64,000 nucleotides of DNA from Streptococcus salivarius (lineage in GTDB: Bacteria; Bacillota; Bacilli; Lactobacillales; Streptococcaceae): the NCBI RefSeq assembly GCF_009738225.1, contig NZ_CP018187.1, positions 2,056,501 through 2,120,500 of the forward strand. The letters run 5' to 3'. Positions 56,801 through 64,000 of this stretch are shown here, one piece after another; positions within the stretch are counted from its first letter, which is position 1; every line of letters starts with the position of its first letter. The notes below the pieces were generated by a model. That model was not told the DNA's origin and ran no database searches. It was given only the letters and a program-made list of their open reading frames with translations. A program made the position numbers and the translations under genes.

Positions 56801-57497
56801 GCAAGATGTTAAGCACCATCCATTCTGGTTTGTTACCAGACTTGTAGAAGGCATCAAGAACGTCCAAACGACGAACAGCTTTAACACGTTTTTGACCAGT
56901 TGCTGTTTTCAACTCTTCTTTGAGTTCAGCAATTTCAGCTTCCAAATCTACTTGTTTCAAGAGATCTTGGATAGCTTCGGCACCCATTTTAGCGACAAAT
57001 GAACCATGTCCATACTCTTGCAATTTTTCACGATATTCACGTTCTGTCAAGAGAGATTTTGGTTCAAGTGGTGTTTCCTTTGGATCAATAACCACGTAAG
57101 CTGCGAAGTAAATAACTTCTTCAAGCGCACGAGGACTCATGTCCAAAGTCAATCCCATACGAGAAGGGATTCCCTTGAAGTACCAGATGTGTGATACTGG
57201 TGCTTTCAACTCGATGTGACCCATACGTTCACGACGAACCTTAGCACGTGTTACTTCAACACCACAGCGGTCACAAACGATACCTTTATAACGGATACGT
57301 TTGTATTTCCCACACGCACATTCCCAGTCTTTGGTAGGACCAAAGATCACTTCGTCGAAGAGACCTTCGCGTTCTGGTTTGAGCGTACGGTAGTTGATTG
57401 TTTCAGGTTTCTTAACTTCACCATAAGACCATGAACGGACCTTAGTTGGTGAAGCTAGTGTGATTTGCATACTTTTAAATCGATTTACGTCAACCAC
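53859..57497 (-). CDS. rpoC: DNA-directed RNA polymerase subunit beta'
   Basis: 1212 aa. The zinc site [20 protein letters not shown] is near residue 62, and the catalytic magnesium loop [12 protein letters not shown] is near 445. It forms the clamp and active centre of core RNA polymerase with RpoB. The gene follows rpoB by 100 nt and ends in a strong terminator. The C-terminus is acidic ([12 protein letters not shown]). Confidence 0.98.
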   Translation of the reverse strand: MVDVNRFKSMQITLASPTKVRSWSYGEVKKPETINYRTLKPEREGLFDEVIFGPTKDWECACGKYKRIRYKGIVCDRCGVEVTRAKVRRERMGHIELKAPVSHIWYFKGIPSRMGLTLDMSPRALEEVIYFAAYVVIDPKETPLEPKSLLTEREYREKLQEYGHGSFVAKMGAEAIQDLLKQVDLEAEIAELKEELKTATGQKRVKAVRRLDVLDAFYKSGNKPEWMVLNILPVLPPDLRPMVQLDGGRFAASDLNDLYRRVINRNNRLARLLELNAPGIIVQNEKRMLQEAVDALIDNGRRGRPITGPGSRPLKSLSHMLKGKQGRFRQNLLGKRVDFSGRSVIAVGPTLKMYQCGVPRLMAIELFKPFVMREIVAREYAGNVKAAKRMVERGDERIWDILEDVIKEHPVLLNRAPTLHRLGIQAFEPVLIDGKALRLHPLVCEAYNADFDGDQMAIHVPLSEEAQAEARLLLLAAEHILNPKDGKPVVTPSQDMVLGNYYLTMEEEGREGEGMVFKDIDEAVMAYRNGYVHLHSRVGIAVDSMPDKPWKENQLHKIMVTTVGKILFNSIIPAEIPYLQETTNENLTDSTPDKYFLEPGQDIQTVIDSLEINAPFKKKNLGNIIAETFKRLRTTETSAFLDRLKDLGYYHSTLAGLTVGIADIPVIDNKQEIIDAAHHRVEEINKAFRRGLMTDDDRYVAVTTTWREAKEALEKRLIETQDPKNPIVMMMDSGARGNISNFSQLAGMRGLMAAPNGRIMELPILSNFREGLSVLEMFFSTHGARKGMTDTALKTADSGYLTRRLVDVAQDVIIREDDCGTDRGLLIRAITDGKEVTETLEERLQGRYTKKSVKNPTTGEVIVGPDTLITEDMAAAIVNAGVEEVTIRSVFTCNTRHGVCRHCYGINLATGDAVEVGEAVGTIAAQSIGEPGTQLTMRTFHTGGVASNTDITQGLPRIQEIFEARNPKGEAVITEVKGTVIEIEEDAATRTKKVFVQGKTGMGEYVVPFTARMKVEVGDEVHRGAALTEGSIQPKRLLEVRDTLSVETYLLAEVQKVYRSQGVEIGDKHVEVMVRQMLRKVRVMDPGDTDLLPGTLMDISDFTDANKDIVISGGVPATSRPVLLGITKASLETNSFLSAASFQETTRVLTDAAIRGKKDHLLGLKENVIIGKTIPAGTGMARYRNIEPLSVNEVEVIENIAVDEAIVESSED

Positions 57498-57597
57498 TAG
57501 TATTACCTTTCTTTTGTTCTATTGACAATAGCAGCGCTATTCTCACCTTTATCAGCTACCTTAGCAGAGAGAGTGAACTCCCTCTCTAAAGCTTATT

Positions 57598-60500
57598 TTA
57601 TTCTGTTTTATCTGAAGCTTCTTCTTTAGCTTTTTCTAATTCAGCAGCTTCTTTGGCTTGTTGTACACGTGCTTTTTCAAGATCATCAACGTGCATGACA
57701 TCATCGTCTTCACCTTCATCAAGATCACGTAATTCAACTTCGTAGTCATCCTCATCAAGGACACGCATATCAAGACCAAGTGATTGCAATTCTTTAACAA
57801 GTACTCGGAATGATTCTGGTACACCTGGTTTTGGAATTGGTTTACCTTTAGTGATAGCTTCATAGGCTTTCAAACGTCCGTTAACGTCATCTGACTTGTA
57901 AGTCAAGATTTCTTGAAGGATATTTGATGCACCATAAGCTTCAAGGGCCCAAACCTCCATCTCACCGAAACGTTGTCCACCAAATTGTGCTTTACCACCA
58001 AGAGGTTGTTGGGTAACAAGTGAGTAAGGACCTACTGAACGAGCGTGAAGTTTATCATCAACCATGTGGTGAAGTTTGATCATGTACATGACACCAACTG
58101 ACACACGGTTATCAAATGGTTCACCAGTACGTCCATCGTAAAGGATTGTCTTAGCATCACTATCCATACCTGCTTCACGAACAGTATCCCAGAGGTCTTC
58201 TGAGCTTGCTCCATCAAAGACTGGTGTTGCGATGTGGATACCCAAGTTACGTGCAGCCATACCAAGGTGAAGTTCCATAACCTGACCGATGTTCATACGT
58301 GATGGCACCCCAAGTGGGTTCAACATGATATCAACTGGTGTACCGTCTGGAAGGTAAGGCATGTCTTCAACCGGAACAATACGAGAAACAACCCCTTTGT
58401 TACCGTGACGACCGGCCATCTTATCTCCGACCTTGATCTTACGTTTTTGAGCGATGTAAACACGAACAAGCATGTTAACACCTGATTGCAATTCGTCACC
58501 GTTTGCACGTGTGAAGATTTTAACATCACGAACGACACCATCACCACCGTGAGGTACACGGAGTGACGTATCACGTACTTCACGAGATTTATCACCAAAG
58601 ATAGCGTGGAGAAGACGTTCTTCAGCAGAAAGGTCTTTTTCACCCTTAGGTGTTACCTTACCAACAAGAATGTCACCTTCTTTAACCTCAGCACCGATAC
58701 GGATAATACCCATTTCGTCAAGGTCTTTGAGGGCTTCTTCACCAACGTTTGGCAATTCACGTGTGATTTCTTCAGGCCCAAGCTTTGTATCACGTGTTTC
58801 TGATTCGAATTCTTCCAAGTGAACAGATGTATAAACGTCATCTTTCACAAGACGCTCACTCATGATAACGGCATCCTCGAAGTTGTAACCTTCCCATGTC
58901 ATGTATGCGACGATAGGGTTTTGACCGAGGGCCATTTCTCCACCTTCCATAGATGGACCATCAGCGATAAAGTCACCTTTTTCAACAATATCGCCAACCT
59001 TAACCAAAGTACGTTGGTTATAGGCAGTACCTGAGTTTGAACGACGGAATTTTTGAATAGTATAAACATCAAGAGAACCATCTTCACGACGAACTTCAAC
59101 TTTATCAGCATCAGAGTAGACAACTTTACCGTCGTGTTGGGCGATAACTGCAGCTCCTGAATCGTGGGCAGCTTGATATTCCATACCAGTACCAACATAA
59201 GGTGCTTTAGGATCAATCAAAGGCACAGCCTGACGTTGCATGTTGGCACCCATAAGGGCACGGTTAGAGTCATCGTTTTCTAAGAAAGGAATACATGCTG
59301 TCGCAACGGCAACTACCTGTTTAGGAGAAACATCCACGAAATCTACAAGGTGTGATGGGTACTCTTGGTTATTACCTTGGTGACGACCCATAACGATTTC
59401 TTCTGCAAATGTTCCATCTTCGTTCAATTTAGAGTTAGCCTGAGCAACTGTGTACTCATCTTCTTCATCAGCAGTCAACCAAACCACTTCGTTGGTTACT
59501 TTACCAGTTGCACGGTCAACCTTACGATATGGTGTTTGAATGAAACCGTACTTGTTAAGGTGTCCATATGAAGACAAGTTATTGATCAAACCGATGTTAG
59601 GTCCTTCAGGTGTTTCAATTGGACACATACGACCGTAGTGCGTGTAGTGCACGTCACGAACTTCATATCCGGCACGGTCACGTGTCAAACCACCAGGTCC
59701 CAAGGCTGACAAACGACGTTTGTGTGACAACTCTGACAATGGGTTGTGTTGGTCCATAAACTGTGACAACTGTGAAGAACCGAAGAATTCTTTAACAGCA
59801 GCAGTTACAGGGCGAATATTGATGATTTGTTGTGGTGTCAAGACTTCGTTATCTTGAACTGACATACGCTCACGTACGTTACGTTCCATACGAGCCAAAC
59901 CAATACGGAATTGGTTAGCAAGCAATTCACCAACGGCACGGATACGACGGTTACCAAGGTGGTCGATATCGTCTACTTTACCGATACCTTCAGCAAGGTT
60001 GAGGAAGTAACTCATTTCAGCCAAGATATCCGCTGTTGTCAAAGCACGAACTTTGTCATCTGGGTTGGCATTACCAACAATTGTAACCACACGATCTGGA
60101 TCATTTGGTGCAACAACCTTGAATTTTTGAAGAACAACAGGTTCTGTAACCACCGCATAATCGTTTGGTGTGTATACAAATTTGTTCAAATCACCATCCA
60201 AGTATTCTGCGATTGAATCAATCACATCACGTGTCATTTCAGTACCAGCTTCAACAAGGATTTCACCTGTTTCAGGATCTACCAAGTTTTCAGCAATTGT
60301 TTGTCCCAAAAGACGTGTCTTGATGTTAAGTTTTTTATTGACTTTGTAACGACCAACAGCAGCCAAGTCATAACGACGTGGATCAAAGAAACGAGCTACA
60401 AGCAAGCTACGTGAGCTGTCAGCAGTTTTGGGTTCACCTGGACGAAGACGTTCATAAATTTCTTTAAGCGCTTCATCAGTACGTGAATCTGCTGGGTTTT

Positions 60501-61179
60501 TGTGGATATCTTTTTCAATGGTATTACGAACCAACTCGCTATCACCAAAGATATCAACAATTTCGTCATCACCTGAGAATCCAAGCGCACGCACAAGCGT
60601 TGTGAATGGAATCTTACGTGTACGGTCGATACGAGTGTAGGCAATGTCTTTTGAATCTGTTTCAAGCTCAAGCCATGCCCCACGGTTAGGGATAACTGTT
60701 GATCCATAACCCACTTTACCGTTTTTATCAACCTTATCGTTAAAGTAAACACCAGGTGAGCGCACCAACTGAGAAACGATAATACGTTCACCACCATTGA
60801 TGATGAAAGTACCCATCTCAGTCATAATAGGGAAATCTCCGAAGAAGACTTCCTGAGTTTTGATTTCACCAGTTTCTTTGTTAATAAGACGGAAAGTCAC
60901 AAAGATAGGTGCTGAGTATGATGCATCGTGGATACGAGCTTCTTCAAGTGTATACTTAGGCTCTTTCAATTCGTAACCAACGAATTCCAATTCCATAGTG
61001 TCTGTGAAGTTTGAGATAGGAAGTACATCCTCAAAAACCTCTTTAAGACCAGTATCCAAGAATTCTTTGAATGAATCCGTTTGGATTTCAATCAAGTTTG
61101 GTAAATCAAGAACTTCTTTGATTCTTGAAAAACTACGACGGGTACGATGTTTCCCGTATTGAACGTCATGTCCTGCCAA
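57598..61179 (-). CDS. rpoB: DNA-directed RNA polymerase subunit beta
   Basis: 1193 aa. The rifampicin-resistance region ([28 protein letters not shown]) is wild type, and the C-terminal [21 protein letters not shown] motif is present. The start is TTG at 61179 ([14 protein letters not shown]), supported by AAAGGAG 8 nt upstream. The mRNA leader is about 300 nt and structured. It ends in a Glu/Lys-rich tail typical of streptococci. Confidence 0.98.
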   Translation of the reverse strand: MAGHDVQYGKHRTRRSFSRIKEVLDLPNLIEIQTDSFKEFLDTGLKEVFEDVLPISNFTDTMELEFVGYELKEPKYTLEEARIHDASYSAPIFVTFRLINKETGEIKTQEVFFGDFPIMTEMGTFIINGGERIIVSQLVRSPGVYFNDKVDKNGKVGYGSTVIPNRGAWLELETDSKDIAYTRIDRTRKIPFTTLVRALGFSGDDEIVDIFGDSELVRNTIEKDIHKNPADSRTDEALKEIYERLRPGEPKTADSSRSLLVARFFDPRRYDLAAVGRYKVNKKLNIKTRLLGQTIAENLVDPETGEILVEAGTEMTRDVIDSIAEYLDGDLNKFVYTPNDYAVVTEPVVLQKFKVVAPNDPDRVVTIVGNANPDDKVRALTTADILAEMSYFLNLAEGIGKVDDIDHLGNRRIRAVGELLANQFRIGLARMERNVRERMSVQDNEVLTPQQIINIRPVTAAVKEFFGSSQLSQFMDQHNPLSELSHKRRLSALGPGGLTRDRAGYEVRDVHYTHYGRMCPIETPEGPNIGLINNLSSYGHLNKYGFIQTPYRKVDRATGKVTNEVVWLTADEEDEYTVAQANSKLNEDGTFAEEIVMGRHQGNNQEYPSHLVDFVDVSPKQVVAVATACIPFLENDDSNRALMGANMQRQAVPLIDPKAPYVGTGMEYQAAHDSGAAVIAQHDGKVVYSDADKVEVRREDGSLDVYTIQKFRRSNSGTAYNQRTLVKVGDIVEKGDFIADGPSMEGGEMALGQNPIVAYMTWEGYNFEDAVIMSERLVKDDVYTSVHLEEFESETRDTKLGPEEITRELPNVGEEALKDLDEMGIIRIGAEVKEGDILVGKVTPKGEKDLSAEERLLHAIFGDKSREVRDTSLRVPHGGDGVVRDVKIFTRANGDELQSGVNMLVRVYIAQKRKIKVGDKMAGRHGNKGVVSRIVPVEDMPYLPDGTPVDIMLNPLGVPSRMNIGQVMELHLGMAARNLGIHIATPVFDGASSEDLWDTVREAGMDSDAKTILYDGRTGEPFDNRVSVGVMYMIKLHHMVDDKLHARSVGPYSLVTQQPLGGKAQFGGQRFGEMEVWALEAYGASNILQEILTYKSDDVNGRLKAYEAITKGKPIPKPGVPESFRVLVKELQSLGLDMRVLDEDDYEVELRDLDEGEDDDVMHVDDLEKARVQQAKEAAELEKAKEEASDKTE

Positions 61180-61398
61180 GTCTTCTACTCCTTTTCTACA
61201 TTCGAGACCTGCTTTGCAAGTCGTGCACTTTAAATATTTGTCTTCTGCCTTATTCAGTTGCTTGTCCCATTAACAAGTGATTAAACACTAACATCCACTT
61301 ATCTGATCAAGGATAAGCAAAACACTTAGTTTGTGAATTTTTAGAACCTTTAAATATGAGTTACAACACTTGAAAATCCTAAAAATAAGCACAAAAAT
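61180..61398 (-). promoter_or_regulatory. rpoB long leader
   Basis: About 220 nt of untranslated leader follow the terminator-like hairpin. Just before the ribosome-binding site is the hairpin GAC.TGC-AAA-GCA.GTC (61206-61222). Leaders of rpoB in Lactobacillales include the conserved Lacto-rpoB motif; whether this is an example cannot be judged by eye. Confidence 0.5.
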
Positions 61399-61438
61399 AG
61401 CAGCTAAATCTGACCGAAAAAACGTTGATTTAACTGCT
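61393..61438 (-). terminator. terminator-like hairpin in the rpoB leader (attenuator candidate)
   Basis: AGCAGTTAAATC and GATTTAGCTGCT (61399-61438) form a 12-bp stem with one mismatch, followed on the minus strand by ATTTTTG. It lies about 50 nt after the predicted start of transcription and before rpoB, so transcription would be partly stopped unless read-through is allowed. Confidence 0.6.
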
Positions 61439-61493
61439 GTATCTCTTGATTGGACAATATTTCAACCAAGTAAGACGACAAATAGTTGTCTAT

Positions 61494-61522
61494 ATTATAC
61501 CTAATTTTTTGCTTTTTTGCAA
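61494..61522 (-). promoter_or_regulatory. promoter of rpoBC
   Basis: TTGCAA (61517-61522), 17 bp, TATAAT (61494-61499) on the minus strand, starting transcription near 61487, about 308 nt before the rpoB start codon. Confidence 0.75.
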
Positions 61523-61538
61523 GTTTTCTTGGGAATTC

Positions 61539-63962
61539 CTAATGCCCTCCAAGAATGCTAGACCAGGCTTTTTGATAGTCACTGTCAGTTCCACCAATAG
61601 CAAATTTGTAGGTTGTATCTCCAGGCCCATTTTTAGCCCAATAAGTATCAACCATTTCACCACTTACAGAAACACTACGACCATTAACAGACACTGTTGC
61701 TGGTTTAAGGCCTGTTGATTTGAGCACACTTGCCTTAATAGCACTTGAATCGATATTAAACTTATCTCCCGTTTTAAAAATACCTGGATTGGCATTGTAG
61801 ATGGCGGAAGTTAAACGAGCCATGTATTGGGAATTATATATGTAACCCGTTTTAGAATTGGTAGGTGCATTGTTGTCATAACCAGCCCAACCTCCAAGGG
61901 TAATACCAGGCGTCGACACTATCAACCAAGAATCTACAAAATTATTTGTCGTTCCTGTTTTACCCATCCAGTCAGCTGAAGCCGCTGCACCATTGACATT
62001 TTTCAACTCAGAATGAAATTGAGTTGTCGCTCCCTTAACCACAACTTCTTTGAGTAAGTTATCCATGATACTAGCCGTAGCTCTTGAAAAGACTTGCACC
62101 CCTTCAGATTTATGTTGATAGATAACTTCGCCAGTCCGGTCAGTAATACTATCAATCATATGGCCCTTTTCATAGACGCCACCATTTGAAAGCATCTGAT
62201 AGGCATTTACTTGCTGGGCAACCGTGGTTTCAACCCCCCCACCAAGAGGCAAACTCTCGATATTGTAATTAGCAATCTTATAACCCATCTTGGTCATGTA
62301 ACCCTCAACATCAACATCATGACGTTGAAGCATTTGATAAGTCCAAAAGGCTGGAATGTTCCATGAGGTATTGAGTGCCTCTTGTAGGTTCATCATAGCT
62401 GTCCCCTTATCACCATCATGGAGAATAGGCGTTCCACCCGTAAAATTAGTTGGGTAGTTAGAAAGGATACTTGAGCTCCCCATCAAGCCTTGATCAATAG
62501 CAATTCCATAGGCAATAATAGGCTTAATTGTAGATCCCGGAGAGCGTGCCGTATCAAAGGCATGGTTATTTTGGTTATTTTCGTAACTACGACCACCAAC
62601 AAATCCTAGAATTGCTCCAGTCGCATTATCCATGAGCACATTTCCGACTTCAACTCCACTATTGCCTCCTTGGTCGAGGAGGACACCATATTGACTCGCA
62701 GCATCTTGCATCGCATTATAAACTGCATTATCAATAGTTGTCTTAACGCTGTAGCCACCGGTTTGTAGCTCTTGAAGAGCCCTCTCACGATAGCTTTCCT
62801 TGGTCTTATCATTTTTCAAATCTTGACTCGATACCTTGTCACGTTTAACGAGATAATCATACATGACATCCTGAGCCTCAGACATGACAGAATAGTACAA
62901 ATAGTCATGACTTACGGCATCAGACTTCTCACCAGCCTTGAAATCTTTAGTGATATCATAATCCTTATAGCTTTCATACTGCGACTTATCTAGATAGCCA
63001 CCGCGATAAAGATTGTAGAGTACATCTTGCTGACGTGCTAAGCCATAAGAAAGATCCTCTGCATTTTTTAATTGACCGTCAGCTGTATAAGGTGAGTAGA
63101 CAATCGGGCTCTGTGGCAAACCTGCCAGATAGGCCGCCTGAGGAACTGTCAAATCCGCTGCAGATACCCCAAAGATACCTTGAGCAGCCTCCTCAATACC
63201 AGCAATATTTTTCCCCTTGTTGTTACGTCCAAAAGGAGAAACATTCAGATAATCGGTTAAAATTTCATTTTTAGAAGCGCGACGCTCCAATTGTAAGGCA
63301 TAGATAATCTCTGCCGCCTTACGTTTAAAGGTTGGCGCATCGCCTGTTACCTGTTGCTTGATTAACTGCTGCGTTAGCGTCGAACCACCACTTGAAGAGC
63401 CAAGCCCCAAAACTGATGACACCAAAGCCCTAAAAACTGCCTTTGGTACAACACCCTTATGCTTTTTAAAATTTTCATCCTCAGTCGCAATGATGGCATT
63501 TTTGACATTGTTAGAAATAGCATCACTCTCAATAGGTGTTCTCAGCAAGTCAGTATCAATATCCGCAATCTTCTTGGAATCGGAATAGCTCATCGAAGAT
63601 ACCAAACTAACCTCACTAATCTGATTCAACAAGGTTTTGTCCTTAATCGACGGAACAGACTCAATTTGACTCCCCAGATAACCCAAACCAATTCCTGCAC
63701 CGAATAAGGTAAGAACGATAATAACCACATAAAAGAAATCAGACAAGAGCTTTAAGGTTTTTAAGAAAACATCACCCATGTCTAAGAGTGTCATCCCATC
63801 CTCAGGCGACTTACGTGCTTGCTTACGATTCCACTTAGATCCAGTCGTAGCTTTCCTTTCTTTAAAAGATTTATCTCCTCTTTTAGACCTAGAACCAGCA
63901 AACTTTGTACGAATAGTCTGCCCTAGTCGCCTAAAATAATTTATTATTTTTTCAAAATTCAT
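61539..63962 (-). CDS. pbp1b: penicillin-binding protein 1B (bifunctional class A PBP)
   Basis: 807 aa. A basic cytoplasmic N-terminus is followed by a single membrane anchor near residues 72-96. The glycosyltransferase 51 domain shows ATEDENFKKHKG with catalytic Glu and the GGSTLTQQL motif. The transpeptidase domain shows SPGSTIKP (SxxK serine), SSILSN-type second motif and KTGTTNNF. It polymerises and crosslinks peptidoglycan. It precedes rpoB as in other streptococci; the ATG follows GAGG. Confidence 0.95.
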   Translation of the reverse strand: MNFEKIINYFRRLGQTIRTKFAGSRSKRGDKSFKERKATTGSKWNRKQARKSPEDGMTLLDMGDVFLKTLKLLSDFFYVVIIVLTLFGAGIGLGYLGSQIESVPSIKDKTLLNQISEVSLVSSMSYSDSKKIADIDTDLLRTPIESDAISNNVKNAIIATEDENFKKHKGVVPKAVFRALVSSVLGLGSSSGGSTLTQQLIKQQVTGDAPTFKRKAAEIIYALQLERRASKNEILTDYLNVSPFGRNNKGKNIAGIEEAAQGIFGVSAADLTVPQAAYLAGLPQSPIVYSPYTADGQLKNAEDLSYGLARQQDVLYNLYRGGYLDKSQYESYKDYDITKDFKAGEKSDAVSHDYLYYSVMSEAQDVMYDYLVKRDKVSSQDLKNDKTKESYRERALQELQTGGYSVKTTIDNAVYNAMQDAASQYGVLLDQGGNSGVEVGNVLMDNATGAILGFVGGRSYENNQNNHAFDTARSPGSTIKPIIAYGIAIDQGLMGSSSILSNYPTNFTGGTPILHDGDKGTAMMNLQEALNTSWNIPAFWTYQMLQRHDVDVEGYMTKMGYKIANYNIESLPLGGGVETTVAQQVNAYQMLSNGGVYEKGHMIDSITDRTGEVIYQHKSEGVQVFSRATASIMDNLLKEVVVKGATTQFHSELKNVNGAAASADWMGKTGTTNNFVDSWLIVSTPGITLGGWAGYDNNAPTNSKTGYIYNSQYMARLTSAIYNANPGIFKTGDKFNIDSSAIKASVLKSTGLKPATVSVNGRSVSVSGEMVDTYWAKNGPGDTTYKFAIGGTDSDYQKAWSSILGGH

Positions 63963-63978
63963 AGAAATACCTCAAAGC

Positions 63979-63984
63979 CTATTA
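63979..63984 (-). promoter_or_regulatory. -10 box of pbp1b
   Basis: TATAAT on the minus strand, 17 bp before the start codon; the matching -35 lies outside the window. Confidence 0.5.
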
Positions 63985-64000
63985 TAACAAACTTTGACAA

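Noticed and set aside
55830..57002. 390-codon plus-strand frame
   Set aside because: It is antisense to rpoC; the translation is Thr/Phe/His-rich nonsense, and no start site fits.

Overview
The window is chromosomal DNA of a low-GC Gram-positive coccus, almost certainly a member of the Streptococcus salivarius group (S. salivarius, thermophilus or vestibularis). The reasons are the streptococcal 16S rRNA, the gene orders rnpA-yidC-jag-rpmH, pbp1b-rpoB-rpoC-comG-ackA and dut-radA, the TACGAATA competence (ComX) boxes, and a ComR-type palindrome in front of bacteriocin genes. Most genes lie on the minus strand. No insertion sequence, prophage, CRISPR array or tRNA was seen.

Layout. 1-1.6 kb: 5' part of a 16S rRNA gene with its promoters. 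1.6-10 kb: tgt, rpmH, a TetR/NAD(P)H-oxidoreductase cassette, jag-yidC-rnpA, then argH and argG, which are separated by a structured RNA region ending in a terminator and preceded by ArgR-like boxes. 10-16.9 kb: an unusual signalling island with one LytTR response regulator, four paralogous membrane histidine-kinase-like proteins, two short regulator-box transcripts downstream and a 16-codon peptide gene upstream. 17-26.4 kb: gltX, an oligopeptide-binding lipoprotein, rplK-rplA, carbonic anhydrase, an AIM24-family protein, radA and dut. 26.5-32 kb (plus strand): two FMN reductases, a formate/nitrite channel, an MptD/Trep_Strep membrane protein, gpsA and galU. 32-37 kb: rhomboid protease, 5-formyl-THF cyclo-ligase, two diaminopimelate (lysine) genes, a HAD hydrolase, rlmA and the small SRP RNA. 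37.2-38.1 kb: a ComR-box bacteriocin operon missing from simple ORF lists because its genes are 52 and 55 codons long. 38-47 kb: tadA, ssbB, three CPBP-family membrane proteins, ytpR, a thioredoxin-like protein, pepA, proC and an XRE regulator. 47-53.7 kb: ackA and the late-competence comG pilus operon. 53.8-64 kb: rpoC, rpoB with a long leader containing a terminator-like hairpin, and pbp1b.

The most interesting system is the signalling island at 10.2-16.9 kb. Three of its four kinase-like proteins keep an ATPase domain but have lost the phospho-accepting histidine (Ser or Lys instead). The fourth keeps a perfect HDYEN histidine box but stops before the ATPase domain. Only together could they make a working kinase. 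A 16-aa peptide gene with a strong ribosome-binding site lies immediately upstream. Downstream of the regulator, two promoters carry paired direct repeats with the same 21-bp period and the same distance to their -10 boxes; they drive short, terminator-ended, apparently non-coding transcripts. Function is inferred; the residue substitutions and repeats are read directly from the sequence.

Competence is a second theme. ComX boxes precede ssbB and comGA, and the bacteriocin operon has a ComR-like box, consistent with direct coupling of competence and bacteriocin production described in S. salivarius. radA, comGB and comGE all lack a canonical start codon at the place where homologues begin.
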